Origin: Acidiflorens sp963841945
GTDB taxonomy: Bacteria; Acidobacteriota; Terriglobia; Terriglobales; Acidobacteriaceae
Assembly: GCA_963841945.1 (NCBI GenBank)
Contig: CAWJFC010000018.1
Coordinates: forward strand, 1 to 64,000
Direction of reading: 5' to 3'
Length of the DNA: 64,000 bases
The notes below the pieces were generated by a model. It saw only the letters and a program-made list of their open reading frames with translations. It ran no database searches and had not been told where the DNA came from. This document shows positions 53,379-62,316 of this stretch, piece by piece (the first letter of the stretch is position 1; each line of letters starts with the position of its first letter). The position numbers and the translations under genes are program-made.

Positions 53379-53957
53379 CTTCCCCTGAGTGACCGATGGC
53401 CTACCTGATGCGCGCGAGCGCATACAGATGGGCCGAAAAGGCATACCGAATCTTTCTATTATAAAGGGTGCGCCTCATAAAGGTGATCGACGACAGGGAG
53501 CGCTGCAAGGCCCCGTTTTCACGGGCGACGCAAAGCGTGCGCGATCATGGAATGGTACCCAGGCCGTGTCGAGAGAAGAACTCGCGAACGACAGGTGCGA
53601 ACCGCACGCCGAGGCTCTGGAGCAGCGTTCCATTCGAGCGGACAGCGAGATGATGTCTCTGTTGTTGGTGCTGCCGTGAAAGTCGCCCAACCCATAGATT
53701 GCTATCGGCTGCCAGTATCACTCGTTCGGGAGAACCGCCCCCGCCGATGGGGTTGTTAGATGAAAAAGTCGCACATTCTATGTTTTGGTGGCGTTCAGAT
53801 TAAGTGTCACTTCAGCGGATAGCGATCGAGTCTCGCGATTGGAGTTCTTTCTCGAACTTGTGATCCAGATCACAGTCTCGCGTGTTAAACCTGTTGAACA
53901 TTATCGCTTCTAGTATCAGAATCAGTTCGCGGGTCCCCTCCGTCCAGGCGGAAGCCT
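53379..53957. other. Long intergenic region between uvrA and the sensor kinase
   Basis: This 579-bp stretch between divergent genes contains the uvrA promoter region (minus-strand TATAAT at 53458-53463) and a perfect CRP/FNR-type dyad near the kinase (53859-53874). Only short unconvincing reading frames occur between 53470 and 53760; no gene, tRNA or repeat is supported. Confidence 0.5.
53859..53874 (+). promoter_or_regulatory. CRP/FNR-type site upstream of the sensor kinase
   Basis: TGTGA-TCCAGA-TCACA is a perfect CRP/FNR-family dyad 84 bp before the kinase start; same half-sites as the feoA site at 45085-45100. Confidence 0.55.
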
Positions 53958-54857
53958 ATGTCCCGATTATCGGGGTCAAATGACAAGAAACAAAATCTGA
54001 GTAACCTCCGGGCAGCCTTGGTGGCGACCATGCAATGCACGCAGGCAGTCATGCGAGCGACCGACGAGACCCTGCTGATGGAGCACGTCTGCGCCATCAT
54101 CGTGGACGCAGGCTACTGCTTTTGTTGGGTTGGGGCGGCTGAACAAGACGGCGAGAAAACGGTGCGGCCGCTCGCTTGGGCTGGATTTGAAGATGGGTAT
54201 TTGTCCAGCGTCAAGATTACATGGTCTGATTCGGAACTCGGTCGCGGGCCTGTAGGGACAGCCATCCGAACGGCAAAACCTGTAGTTTTCCAGGATCTTA
54301 AGGGGAGTTCCGACTACACCCCCTGGCAGACAGAAGCAAGTAAGCGAGGATACCGTTCGAGTACCGCTCTACCCATGATGGCCATGGGTGTGTCCTTCGC
54401 AGTGCTATCAATCTATGCCCCGGAAGCTGGCGTCTTTGGCGAGGCTGAACTGGAGTTGTTGTCTAACCTCGCTGACATTTTGTCGTTCGGGATTACAACC
54501 CTTCGCGATCGGCAAAAGACTGAGGCCGCCCTCAAGGAACATATTGAACTCATTCAGCAAGTCATCTCCGCCGCTCCCTCGGGTCTTCTGGTTTGCGACC
54601 GGGATTTCCGCTGTCACATGTGGAATCCTTCCATGGAACAGTTGACTGGGCTTCCGGCCAAGGAAGCAGTCGGCAACTTTCCCTTCGAAAAGCTACCCTT
54701 CCTCCGCCAACTTGGCTTGGAAGCAGGCGTGCAAAAAGCGCTCGCAGGCGAATCATATGTGAGCGCTGACATTCTACTCGCACCTCCGTGCAGCGAATCA
54801 ACGCTTTGGATTTCCTGTCGATACGTTCCCTTGCGCAACAGTTTTCGGAGTCTCTAA
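53958..54857 (+). pseudogene. Hybrid histidine kinase, fragment 1 (GAF and PAS)
   Basis: A 299-codon open frame encoding a GAF domain (about 30-190, with WVGAAEQDGEKTVRPLAWAG) and a PAS domain (about 205-290, APSGLLVCDRDFRCHMWN). It stops abruptly inside the PAS-associated region at RNSFRSL, and the continuation is in the next fragment in another frame after about 90 bp of damaged sequence. It is best seen as the 5' part of one broken multi-PAS hybrid kinase spanning to 57162. A soluble GAF-PAS protein could still be made. A CRP/FNR-type site lies upstream. Confidence 0.7.
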
Positions 54858-54876
54858 GGTGCGAATTCAGAGGTGA

Positions 54877-55851
54877 CGAACCCAAGAGGAATCGAGTAAA
54901 CTGAGCAACGGTGGCACCAGGTCGCCGCGTTTCCACATAGGCATCTTTGAGCATGACCACCGCACGGATACGCTTTACTGGTCACCCGAACAACGGGAAA
55001 TTTTCGGCCTCGACCCCAATGAACCTGCGACGTTATCGGAATATCTCAATCGCGTCCATCCCGAGGATCGGGAGGCAATTTCGGCGGCCGTCCGGCGTGC
55101 TCATGACCCGGGGGGAGACGGGCTCTTCGATGTAGAGAATCGCATCGTTCTCCGCGACGGGAGCGTCCGATACCTTACCACCAGGTCACAGACGTTCTTC
55201 GAGGGAGTAGGTGCGGCGCGACATAAGGTATACACGGTCGGCGCTATGCTCGACGTGACCGACCGTCGCAGAATGGAGGAGGAGAGACAGAAACTGGTGG
55301 CGGTTGTCCAGCACAGTCCCGACCTCATCGGTATAGCTACTACGACTGGCGAGGTACTATTCATAAATAAGGCAGGAAAGGAATTGGTTGGAATCGAAAG
55401 TGACCAACAAGCAATCTCCCTACCCATGTCCGCGTACGTGGCTTCTGACCAGTTACGAAGACTCGCCCACGAAATCCTTCCTATGCTGCTTTCAGGAAAG
55501 CCCTGGTGGGGCGAAGTCTCATTGAAGCACCTCCGCAGCGGAGAATTCATTCCGGTGGAAATGCGCGCATTCCCTATCTGCGATACCCAGGGCAAGGTTA
55601 TGGCAATTGCCAACGTTAGCCGCGACATCCGTGGCCGCAAACAAGTCGAGGAGGCACTCCGTCAGGCAGAACAGAAGTATCGAGGGATTTTTGACAATGC
55701 CGTCCTTGGCATCTTCCAGAGCACACCCGATGGTCGCTACCTGAGCGTGAATCAAGCGATGGCGCGCATGCACGGCTACGCGTCGCCTCAGGAAATGGTG
55801 GGCGAAATTAACAACGTTGAGCGCCAGGTATTTGTTGATCCATTACACTAG
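54877..55851 (+). pseudogene. Hybrid histidine kinase, fragment 2 (three PAS domains)
   Basis: The frame is open from 54877 and reads into a PAS domain at FEHDHRTDTLYWSPEQREIF (about 54949 on), then two more PAS domains (VVQHSPDLIGIATTTG and YRGIFDNAVLGIFQSTPDG). It has no credible start codon upstream of ATG 54954, which would cut the first PAS domain. It ends at TAG 55849-55851 inside the last PAS; the expected continuation RHEFIGTAERIGDNP is read in the next frame (from about 55850) before the original frame resumes. Confidence 0.7.
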
Positions 55852-56052
55852 GCATGAATTTATTGGCACGGCAGAAAGAATCGGCGACAACCCGTCTTCG
55901 AAATCTGTCGCAAGGACGGCAGTCGGGGCTGGGCATCGGTAAATGCTCGCGAGATCCGCGATGAGCAGGGAAAACTCGTTTGCTACGAAGGTACGCTGGA
56001 GGACATCACCGAGCGCAAGCTTCTCGAAGCGCAATATCAACAAGCACAGAAG

Positions 56053-57162
56053 ATGGAAGCAGTCGGGCGCCTTGCGGGCGGCGTAGCTCACGATTTTAAT
56101 AACATCCTCGGGGTAATTATGGGGTATTGCGACCTTACGATGGAGCAGGTGCCCTTGTCTCAGCCATTGACGCGGAACATCTCCGAGATCAAAGAGGCGG
56201 CAGCACGGGCGGCCACTCTAACCAGGCAACTGCTGGCGTTCAGCAAACAGCAAATGGTCAATGCGCGAGTCCTGGATCTAAACAAACTTGTCCTGAATGT
56301 GGCGGGAATGCTCAAACGACTGGTGGGTGAAGACATCGCGCTATCTCTCAAGGCGGGCGACAAACTGCGACTCATCAAGGTCAATCCTGGACAAATCGAA
56401 CAGATTCTGATGAACCTGGTGGTAAATGCGCGCGATGCCATGCCCACGGGCGGAAACATCGTCATTGAAACCAGCAACGTCCATCTGGATGATAGCTACG
56501 CGCGGCAGCATGCCCCAGTCATTCCTGGTCCTTACGTCATGATCTCGGTCGGTGACACCGGGTGTGGTATCGACAAAGAGACCCTGTCTCGCATTTTCGA
56601 ACCCTTTTTCACAACCAAGGGTTCAGGAAAAGGTACGGGACTGGGTTTAGCGACAGTCTATGGAATCGTGAAGCAAAGCAATGGATATATCTGGGCCTAC
56701 AGCGAACCCAGCAAAGGAGCAATATTTAAGATTTATTTTCCAGCGGTCGAGGACAAGGAGACCGAGTTGGAACCTGAAGTCGCGACGGAGACCAAAGGTG
56801 GTTCGGAGACAATCTTATTAGTGGAAGATGAAGAAGCTCTTCGCGATGTTGCCGCCACTCTCTTGGAGGTAGCCGGTTACAAGATTTTGAAAGCGGAAAA
56901 TGCGACAGTGGCACTCGCGCTTGCCCGGACTAGGGAAATCGACCTCGTAATTACTGATGTGATTATGCCCAACATGAGCGGTCCGGAATTGTGCAGTCGC
57001 ATACGCGAAGTGCGAGCGGGAATTAAGTTTCTCTACGTGTCAGGGTATGCGGGTGATCAACTTACTCACTATGTCGAGTCGGCCCCAGCGGTGAGCCTCT
57101 TGGAAAAGCCATTTACGAAGGAGTCTTTTCTGAATAAGATACGATTGGTTCTGGATAGCTAA
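56053..57162 (+). pseudogene. Hybrid histidine kinase, fragment 3 (kinase core and receiver)
   Basis: A 369-codon open frame with an intact transmitter: H-box GGVAHDFNN, N-box QILMNLVVNARDAMP, G1 DTGCGID, F-box FEPFFTTK and G2 GTGLGLATVYGIV, followed by a receiver domain (about 255-365) with phospho-acceptor Asp in LVITDVIMP and Lys in LEKPF. The same frame is open back to 55858 and encodes the end of a PAS domain (VFEICRKDGSRGW), so this was once continuous with fragment 2. ATG 56053 would give a functional soluble kinase lacking its sensors. Confidence 0.72.
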
Positions 57163-57343
57163 CTTGACGACCGAATCTCTGCAAAAGCACCGCAATTCGG
57201 CTAGCGCGGGCCGGTCCGCCGCTAATTCTATCTGGCGCTTCTGCCCCAAGAGATACCGGCGAACAGGGCTGTCTCACACTAGCCCGGACGCTACGGCCAA
57301 AGAAGCAGTCTGAATGTGGACGTAACTGATTGATTCTACAAAT

Positions 57344-57428
57344 GCGAAAGTGGCGGAATTGGCAGACGCACCAGACTTAGGATCTGGCGGGGAAACCCAT
57401 GGGGGTTCGAGTCCCCCCTTTCGCACCA
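57344..57428 (+). tRNA. tRNA-Leu (anticodon TAG)
   Basis: GCGAAAG / CTTTCGC acceptor stem, anticodon arm CCAGA-CTTAGGA-TCTGG with TAG, a long variable arm (GCGGGGAAACCCATG), T arm GGTTCGAGTCC, and an encoded CCA. The length of 85 nt fits tRNA-Leu, reading CUA codons. Confidence 0.97.
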
Positions 57429-57587
57429 ACCTCCTTCATCGATCGATTGAATCGACCTCCCCTTTGGCCTGATCTTTCATAGCATGTTGGCAGCGAAGCC
57501 ATCAGCTCACTAGCTTGCCCGACGGCTCACCACTTCTTGGGGCGACGGCGGCGTGCCGATACAATCTAGTCTGTTTTAGGAGGCCGT

Positions 57588-58550
57588 ATGCGGCGTTTCT
57601 TCCCATTGATTCTCCTAGCCCTAAGTCTTTTTGCCCAAGCCCAGACGACCAAAAGCAAGCCTCCTCTCATTGTCGGGCCGGTTGCGCTGAATTGCGTCAA
57701 TAAGCCGTGCGCGGCGGCAAGCATCACCGCCGATGCCCGCGGCAGCGGCGTCAACGGTCCACTCACGGCCCAGACAGGCGAGACCATCAACATTCAAAAA
57801 GACAACTGGTGGACGGGCGGAAATGTGGGCGAAGTGGATGGTTTGGGGATACTGGTGCGCCAGAACGGCCCTCACTCGGACTCTTCCGGCATTCTGGTCA
57901 ATGTGCAGAACGAGGGGAACGGATTTCTCTCCGATACCGAGTTTGTGTCATCGATCGTCGATCCGGTGAAGAACGTTCTGACCTATGGGATCGATGTGCA
58001 GGAAGGCGTGCTCGATCACCTGAACGGAGACTACATCGGCGCGGTTTACAGCGCCACCAACGGCGCGCTCGGAACCGGAGTTCTCATCCAGAACAGCCCC
58101 GGGGCCTCGTGGCAATACGCCATTCAGTATGCCAAGGACGGGAACGGGTTGTTCTCGGTTGATGGTCTGGGCAACATCGTGGGCGCTAGTCTGTATCTCG
58201 GCAGTGTCTCGCTCAACGGCGATCCGATCAACGGCTCGGTGGATATCGGAAACACCGTGAATAGCTCAGCGACTCCGTATATCAACCTCAACGGCTTCGG
58301 CACGCAGCAGAATAATGTGCGCATAATCAACGATGCGAACGGCCAGTTAACGATCAGTACCGTGACCGGCGGCAATTTCAAGTGAACGAGACGGCGTGTT
58401 ATACGGCCGGAAGTTTCCACGTCAATCTGGCGACGCCATCGAGTTCTTCGGCGCCCTGCGCGGCAGGACAAATCGGCGCCGATACAGAATTATGTCTACG
58501 TTTGCATTGCGGCGAATACTTGGAAGCGGTCGGAGCTGAGTTCGTGGTAG
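57588..58550 (+). pseudogene. Secreted surface or tail-like protein, 3' end frameshifted
   Basis: The main frame (57588-58385, 265 codons) begins with a good ribosome-binding site (AGGAGG at 57577) and a signal peptide (MRRFFPLILLALSLFAQA), followed by a beta-rich body (NGFGTQQNNVRIINDANGQL near the end). After its TGA the sequence continues, in two other frames, the C-terminus typical of this kind of protein: ATPSSSSAPCAAGQIGADT (frame of 58382) then NYVYVCIAANTWKRSELSSW ending at 58550. So about 55 codons at the end are split by two compensating shifts. Such proteins are found near phage-like genes and in Acidobacteria; the function is unknown. Confidence 0.65.
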
Positions 58551-58747
58551 AGGGCGATGACCGAGAAGGCGTAAGCCGGTAACGAGCCGCAGTTTGAAGC
58601 TTCATCCACGGCCGACGCAGCGATTGCTGCCGGCCGTTTTCTCCTTTCGTTTCAGATCGCGGGCCACCCGATCACGTCATTCCGTCAGGTCCCCGGTTGG
58701 CCCGCCTCTGTTGACGGATTGTTGCTGTGATTGTTGTGACAATTATA

Positions 58748-58774
58748 AATTACATGGTATCATATGAATTACAT
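58748..58774 (+). promoter_or_regulatory. Direct repeat in the promoter of the toxin-antitoxin locus
   Basis: AATTACAT occurs at 58748-58755 and 58767-58774 (19-bp period) in an AT-rich segment 28-54 bp before the antitoxin-like gene, a pattern typical of toxin-antitoxin autoregulation. Confidence 0.5.
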
Positions 58775-58801
58775 TGTAGATTATAAATAGGAAGAAACTC
58801 T

Positions 58802-59299
58802 ATGGCAAAGACAGCTGTTGCAACGGCGCTCAAGGTGGCGGACGAAGTTTGGATTGCGGCTGCGCTCCTTCAACGCGAGCATCCAGAAAGCCCGGATTTC
58901 GCTGTGGATGACATTGTTGAGCGAGCAAAGAAGGAAGGTCTGCACAAGCCTTTCCGGCCAGGCGTGTACGTGCACGTAATTCAGCACTGCGTGGCGAATC
59001 GACCGCCCAATCCCGGCCGTTACCGGATGTTGGTCGAAACGGGACCGGGCCGTCGCCGTCTGTTCCGCCTTGGCGATTCCTACGATCCGCAGCGCGAAGG
59101 GGCAAAGATCACTCCCGAACTCGAGGATCTTCCGCATGGCACAGCGCTCTGCTCGATTGGTATCGCGACTGGAGCGCAAACAGGGCAAGCACTTCAATGA
59201 AGGAAGATCCGCTGCTGGTGTTACGCGGCTCCGGCAAACATATCTGGGCCATGAACACGCGGAGGATACGTGCGGCGTTTGCGTGAGGGCTGGGAATGA
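58802..59299 (+). pseudogene. Antitoxin-like gene, interrupted by two compensating frame shifts
   Basis: The N-terminal part (58802 to about 59130) reads as a small DNA-binding-like domain, starting KTAVATALKVADEVWIAAAL. The intact frame stops at 59200. Better continuations lie in other frames: WHSALLDWYRDWSAN and DPLLVLRGSGKHIWA (from 59137), then YVRRLREGWE ending at TGA 59297-59299, which overlaps the ATG of the PIN gene (59296). So the original protein was about 165 residues and translationally coupled to the toxin. It is now broken at about 59133 and 59260, unless these are sequencing errors. It probably served as the antitoxin of the PIN toxin. Confidence 0.62.
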
Positions 59300-59718
59300 G
59301 CCGCATCTTCTGGGACACAAACTTGTTCGTCTACTTGTTTGAAGACTACAAGGTCCTGTCCAAGAGGACGGAAGAACTACGCAAAAAAATGTTGGCGCGA
59401 GGCGACCAGTTGGTGACTTCGACATTGACGATTGGCGAAGTGCTCGTGAAGCCGCTCGAGCAGGGGGCAACCGACGTATGCGTCCATTACGAGAAAGCCA
59501 TCACGTCGACTGCGCTGGTGATTCCATTTGATCTTAAAGCAGCCAAAATCTACGCGTCCTTGCGTCAGGACCGTTCTCTACGGGCGCCCGACACTGTGCA
59601 ACTGGCGTGCGCCGCCAGCGCGGGAGTCGACCTGTTTGTCACGAATGATAATCACCTGCAGGGAAAGCACGTGAATGGAATTCACTTTATCGTGCCGCTG
59701 GAGTCGGTGCCGCTGTAG
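59296..59718 (+). CDS. PIN-domain ribonuclease (VapC-like toxin)
   Basis: A 140-residue PIN domain with the four acidic metal-binding residues in place: Asp7 (FWDTNLFVYL), Glu48 (IGEVL), Asp99 (APDTVQLACA) and Asp118 (VTNDNHL). Such toxins cut RNA, often tRNA or rRNA. It begins at ATG 59296 overlapping the end of the antitoxin-like gene and is complete. If the antitoxin is truly broken, the toxin must be silent, inhibited by another antitoxin, or the break is an artefact. Confidence 0.9.
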   Translation: MSRIFWDTNLFVYLFEDYKVLSKRTEELRKKMLARGDQLVTSTLTIGEVLVKPLEQGATDVCVHYEKAITSTALVIPFDLKAAKIYASLRQDRSLRAPDTVQLACAASAGVDLFVTNDNHLQGKHVNGIHFIVPLESVPL

Positions 59719-59831
59719 GGGAGGGAGCCGATTCACTCGCAAAGAACGCGAATGAGCGGGGCCCCCAGCGTTTGTGAAGCCCTGAATGACGAAAGCGCCC
59801 GTAGGTCGCGCGGCTTCGTTACAATTACGGC

Positions 59832-60846
59832 GTGGATTTTGCCAATAAAGATACATTTGCCAAGTGGCTTCCCTCTGGGGAATCGTCACTTTCCATCTTT
59901 CCGATTGAGCGTGGCCAGCACGTTCCAGCTACGAATTTCGCGTTTGTATTAAATGTGAATAAGTTAAGTGGATACACCTCCTTCGAAATCGCTCCAGGCC
60001 ATACGCTGAGGCGGGCCGTCCCTAAAGAGGCTGAGAGAATCAAGAGGCGCGGTCAAGCGTCCAGCGCCACACAAATCATATGCACCTTGGGAACGGAAAA
60101 GAACAAAGCGTGGGTCGGTCCATTCCGAATCGAGTGCATGGCGCTACTTTGTGGTCGCCTTTCGGGATGACCCCAGCACCATCATGGACCTTCAACATGT
60201 CGCCACTTTTAGCGAGGTTGACCTAAGGATCGAGCCGATATTCTTTTCTGCTACATGGGGCAAGAGACCAGCCATAGAGGGCGTGTTGTACAACCCGGGC
60301 CGTCTTTATCAGTGCGTTGACACCTGTTGTCGCCGTGGAGGAGCCTTCTTGAATGTTTCACAGGCCCAACTGCGGTCCCTAGGCAAGTTGTTGGGCGCAT
60401 ACCAGAAACATGATGAGAGCATCGTTGATGTGAAATGGATTGCTTCCCAGCTTGTCGGAGTCCAGTCGCTGCCCCATAACTCAGCTCTTAGATTCCTTGG
60501 ACTTTTTGGACTACTGGAGTCGCTGCTAACTCACAAGCCGAATCCCACTGATGCATATCAATCGATTACGCGTCAAGTCACCAAGAAGATCAATCTCCTT
60601 AACCGACGATTTGCTTGGCGGATCGACTACTCCGTTTTCGGTAGCCTATCCCAGGAATCCGTCTGGAAAAAAATGTACTCATATCGTAGCTGCGTGGCGC
60701 ACGGTGAAAGAGTCGAATTCAAAGGAGATCTTCAATCCCTCGGCAACGCCCAGCAGGCGCTCGAACTTCTAGAAGCAACGTTGAAGGCCGTCGTGCGTCA
60801 GACTCTCCTTGAGCCGGCGCTCATTGCAGACCTCAGGGAGTGCTAG
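59832..60846 (+). pseudogene. Hypothetical protein, split by one frame shift
   Basis: Two overlapping frames fit one protein of about 335 residues: GTG 59832 to about 60135 (WLPSGESSLSIFPIERGQ to WVGPFRIE), then AWRYFVVAFRDDPSTIMDLQ onward to TAG 60846 in the next frame. One extra base near 60133-60140 explains the break. The second part contains FLGLFGLLESLLTHKPNPTD and RSCVAHGERVEFKGDLQSLG, similar in feel to HEPN-like or Apea-type proteins, but I cannot name the family. It stands after the PIN gene and before the core genes ahcY and metK. Confidence 0.6.
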
Positions 60847-60886
60847 GAGCCAGGCCACGTTCGCAAGCGACAATTGCGAAAAGCAG

Positions 60887-60911
60887 AAGGACGGGTAACC
60901 GGCCCGCCCTT
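60887..60911. terminator. Possible bidirectional terminator stem
   Basis: AAGG-A-CGGG / CCCG-C-CCTT with a 7-base loop lies between convergent genes (hypothetical gene and ahcY). One mismatch; no clear T-run, so weak. Confidence 0.3.
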
Positions 60912-60940
60912 TCGGTGAAGCTCACAGCCTAGACCTGCTC

Positions 60941-62212
60941 TTACGTTCCTTCGTTCCAGCTCGCGAGATACTCTTCTTGCTCCGGCGTCAGCCGATCGAT
61001 CTTGATGCCCATCGATTCCAGCTTCAGCTTGGCGACTCGCTTATCTAAGTCGGCTGGAACGGTGTAGACCTTCTTCTCCAGCGTCTTGGCGTTCTTCACC
61101 ATGTAGTCGCAGCAGAGCGCCTGGTCGGCGAAGCTCATATCCATTACGCTGGCTGGATGGCCTTCGGCGGCGGCCAGGTTAATAAGCCGGCCTTCGCCTA
61201 AGAGGTTGATACGGCGGCCGTCCTTCATCGTGTACTCTTCGACGAAGGTGCGGGTGGTGCGCTTCGAGCCTGACAGTTTTTCGAGCGACGGAATGTCGAT
61301 CTCGACGTTGAAGTGGCCCGAGTTCGAGATGATCGCGCCGTCTTTCATCGCCTCGAAGTGCTGCTTGGCGAGCACGTTCTTGTTGCCGGTCACGGTGCAG
61401 AAGACGTCGCCGAGTTTGGCAGCTTCTTCCATGCTCATGACGCGGAAGCCGTCCATCACGGCTTCGAGCGCCTTCGTCGGATCGACTTCGGTGACGATAA
61501 CTTCGGCTCCGGCGCCGCGCGCGCGCGAAGCAAGACCGCGTCCGCACCAGCCGTAGCCTGCGACTACGAACTTCGATCCGGCTAACAGGAAGTTCGTTGC
61601 GCGGATGATGCCGTCAATCGTCGATTGCCCGGTGCCGTAACGGTTGTCGAAGAGGTGCTTGGTGTCAGCGTCGTTGACGGCGACGATGGGATACTGCAGC
61701 ACGCCTTCCTTGGCCATGGCGCGCAGGCGGATGACGCCCGTCGTCGTCTCTTCGGTACCGCCGATAACTCCGGCTAACTCGGCCTTGCGTTTGGTGTGTA
61801 ACACGCCCACTAAGTCGGCGCCATCGTCCATGGTGATCTGCGGCTTGTGGTCGAGCGCGGCCATGATGTGCGCGTAGTAAGAATCGTTGTCCTCGCCCTT
61901 GATGGCGAAGGTGGGAATGTTGTAGTCGCGGACCAAACTCGCGGCAACATCGTCCTGAGTTGACAGCGGGTTCGAGGCGCAGAGCGCCACGTCGGCTCCG
62001 CCATCGCGCAGGCAGATCATCAGGTTCGCGGTTTCGGCGGTCACATGCAGGCAGGCCGAGATGCGCACGCCCTTAAGCGGCTGGTTCTTGATGAATTCCT
62101 TGCGGATGATCTGCAGGACCTTCATCGACTGGTTGGCCCATTCGATGCGCTTTTTGCCAAGATCGGCCAGCTCGAAATTCTTAACGTCGCAGTTTACTGG
62201 TGTAGTTGCCAT
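60941..62212 (-). CDS. ahcY: Adenosylhomocysteinase
   Basis: A 423-residue S-adenosylhomocysteine hydrolase, which splits SAH into adenosine and homocysteine using NAD. The NAD-binding loop FVVAGYGWCGRGLASRARG, substrate-binding ACLHVTAETANL and ISNSGHFNVEID are present. It is the short bacterial/archaeal form with a C-terminal Tyr/Trp tail (EEYLASWNEGT). It follows metK on the same strand, the pairing used to recycle SAM, with a strong hairpin in between. Confidence 0.97.
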   Translation of the reverse strand: MATTPVNCDVKNFELADLGKKRIEWANQSMKVLQIIRKEFIKNQPLKGVRISACLHVTAETANLMICLRDGGADVALCASNPLSTQDDVAASLVRDYNIPTFAIKGEDNDSYYAHIMAALDHKPQITMDDGADLVGVLHTKRKAELAGVIGGTEETTTGVIRLRAMAKEGVLQYPIVAVNDADTKHLFDNRYGTGQSTIDGIIRATNFLLAGSKFVVAGYGWCGRGLASRARGAGAEVIVTEVDPTKALEAVMDGFRVMSMEEAAKLGDVFCTVTGNKNVLAKQHFEAMKDGAIISNSGHFNVEIDIPSLEKLSGSKRTTRTFVEEYTMKDGRRINLLGEGRLINLAAAEGHPASVMDMSFADQALCCDYMVKNAKTLEKKVYTVPADLDKRVAKLKLESMGIKIDRLTPEQEEYLASWNEGT

Positions 62213-62258
62213 GTTCTCCCCGAATACTGATGATGATTAGAAGTGTTATGCCACGGGT

Positions 62259-62310
62259 TTCGAGCTACGAGCAACCAAAGCGGCTCTTAGCTCGAAGCTC
62301 GTGGCTCGAA
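62259..62310 (-). repeat. Inverted repeat between metK and ahcY
   Basis: TTCGAGCTACGAGC (62259-62272) pairs with GCTCGTGGCTCGAA (62297-62310), a 14-bp stem with one G-U pair and a 24-nt loop. It may attenuate or stabilise the transcript between the two genes. It does not match a SAM or SAH riboswitch I recognise. Confidence 0.55.
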
Positions 62311-62316
62311 GCTGAT

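Noticed and set aside
53468..53759. Short overlapping open frames in the uvrA-kinase intergenic region
   Set aside because: They overlap in several frames on both strands without ribosome-binding sites or recognisable sequence.
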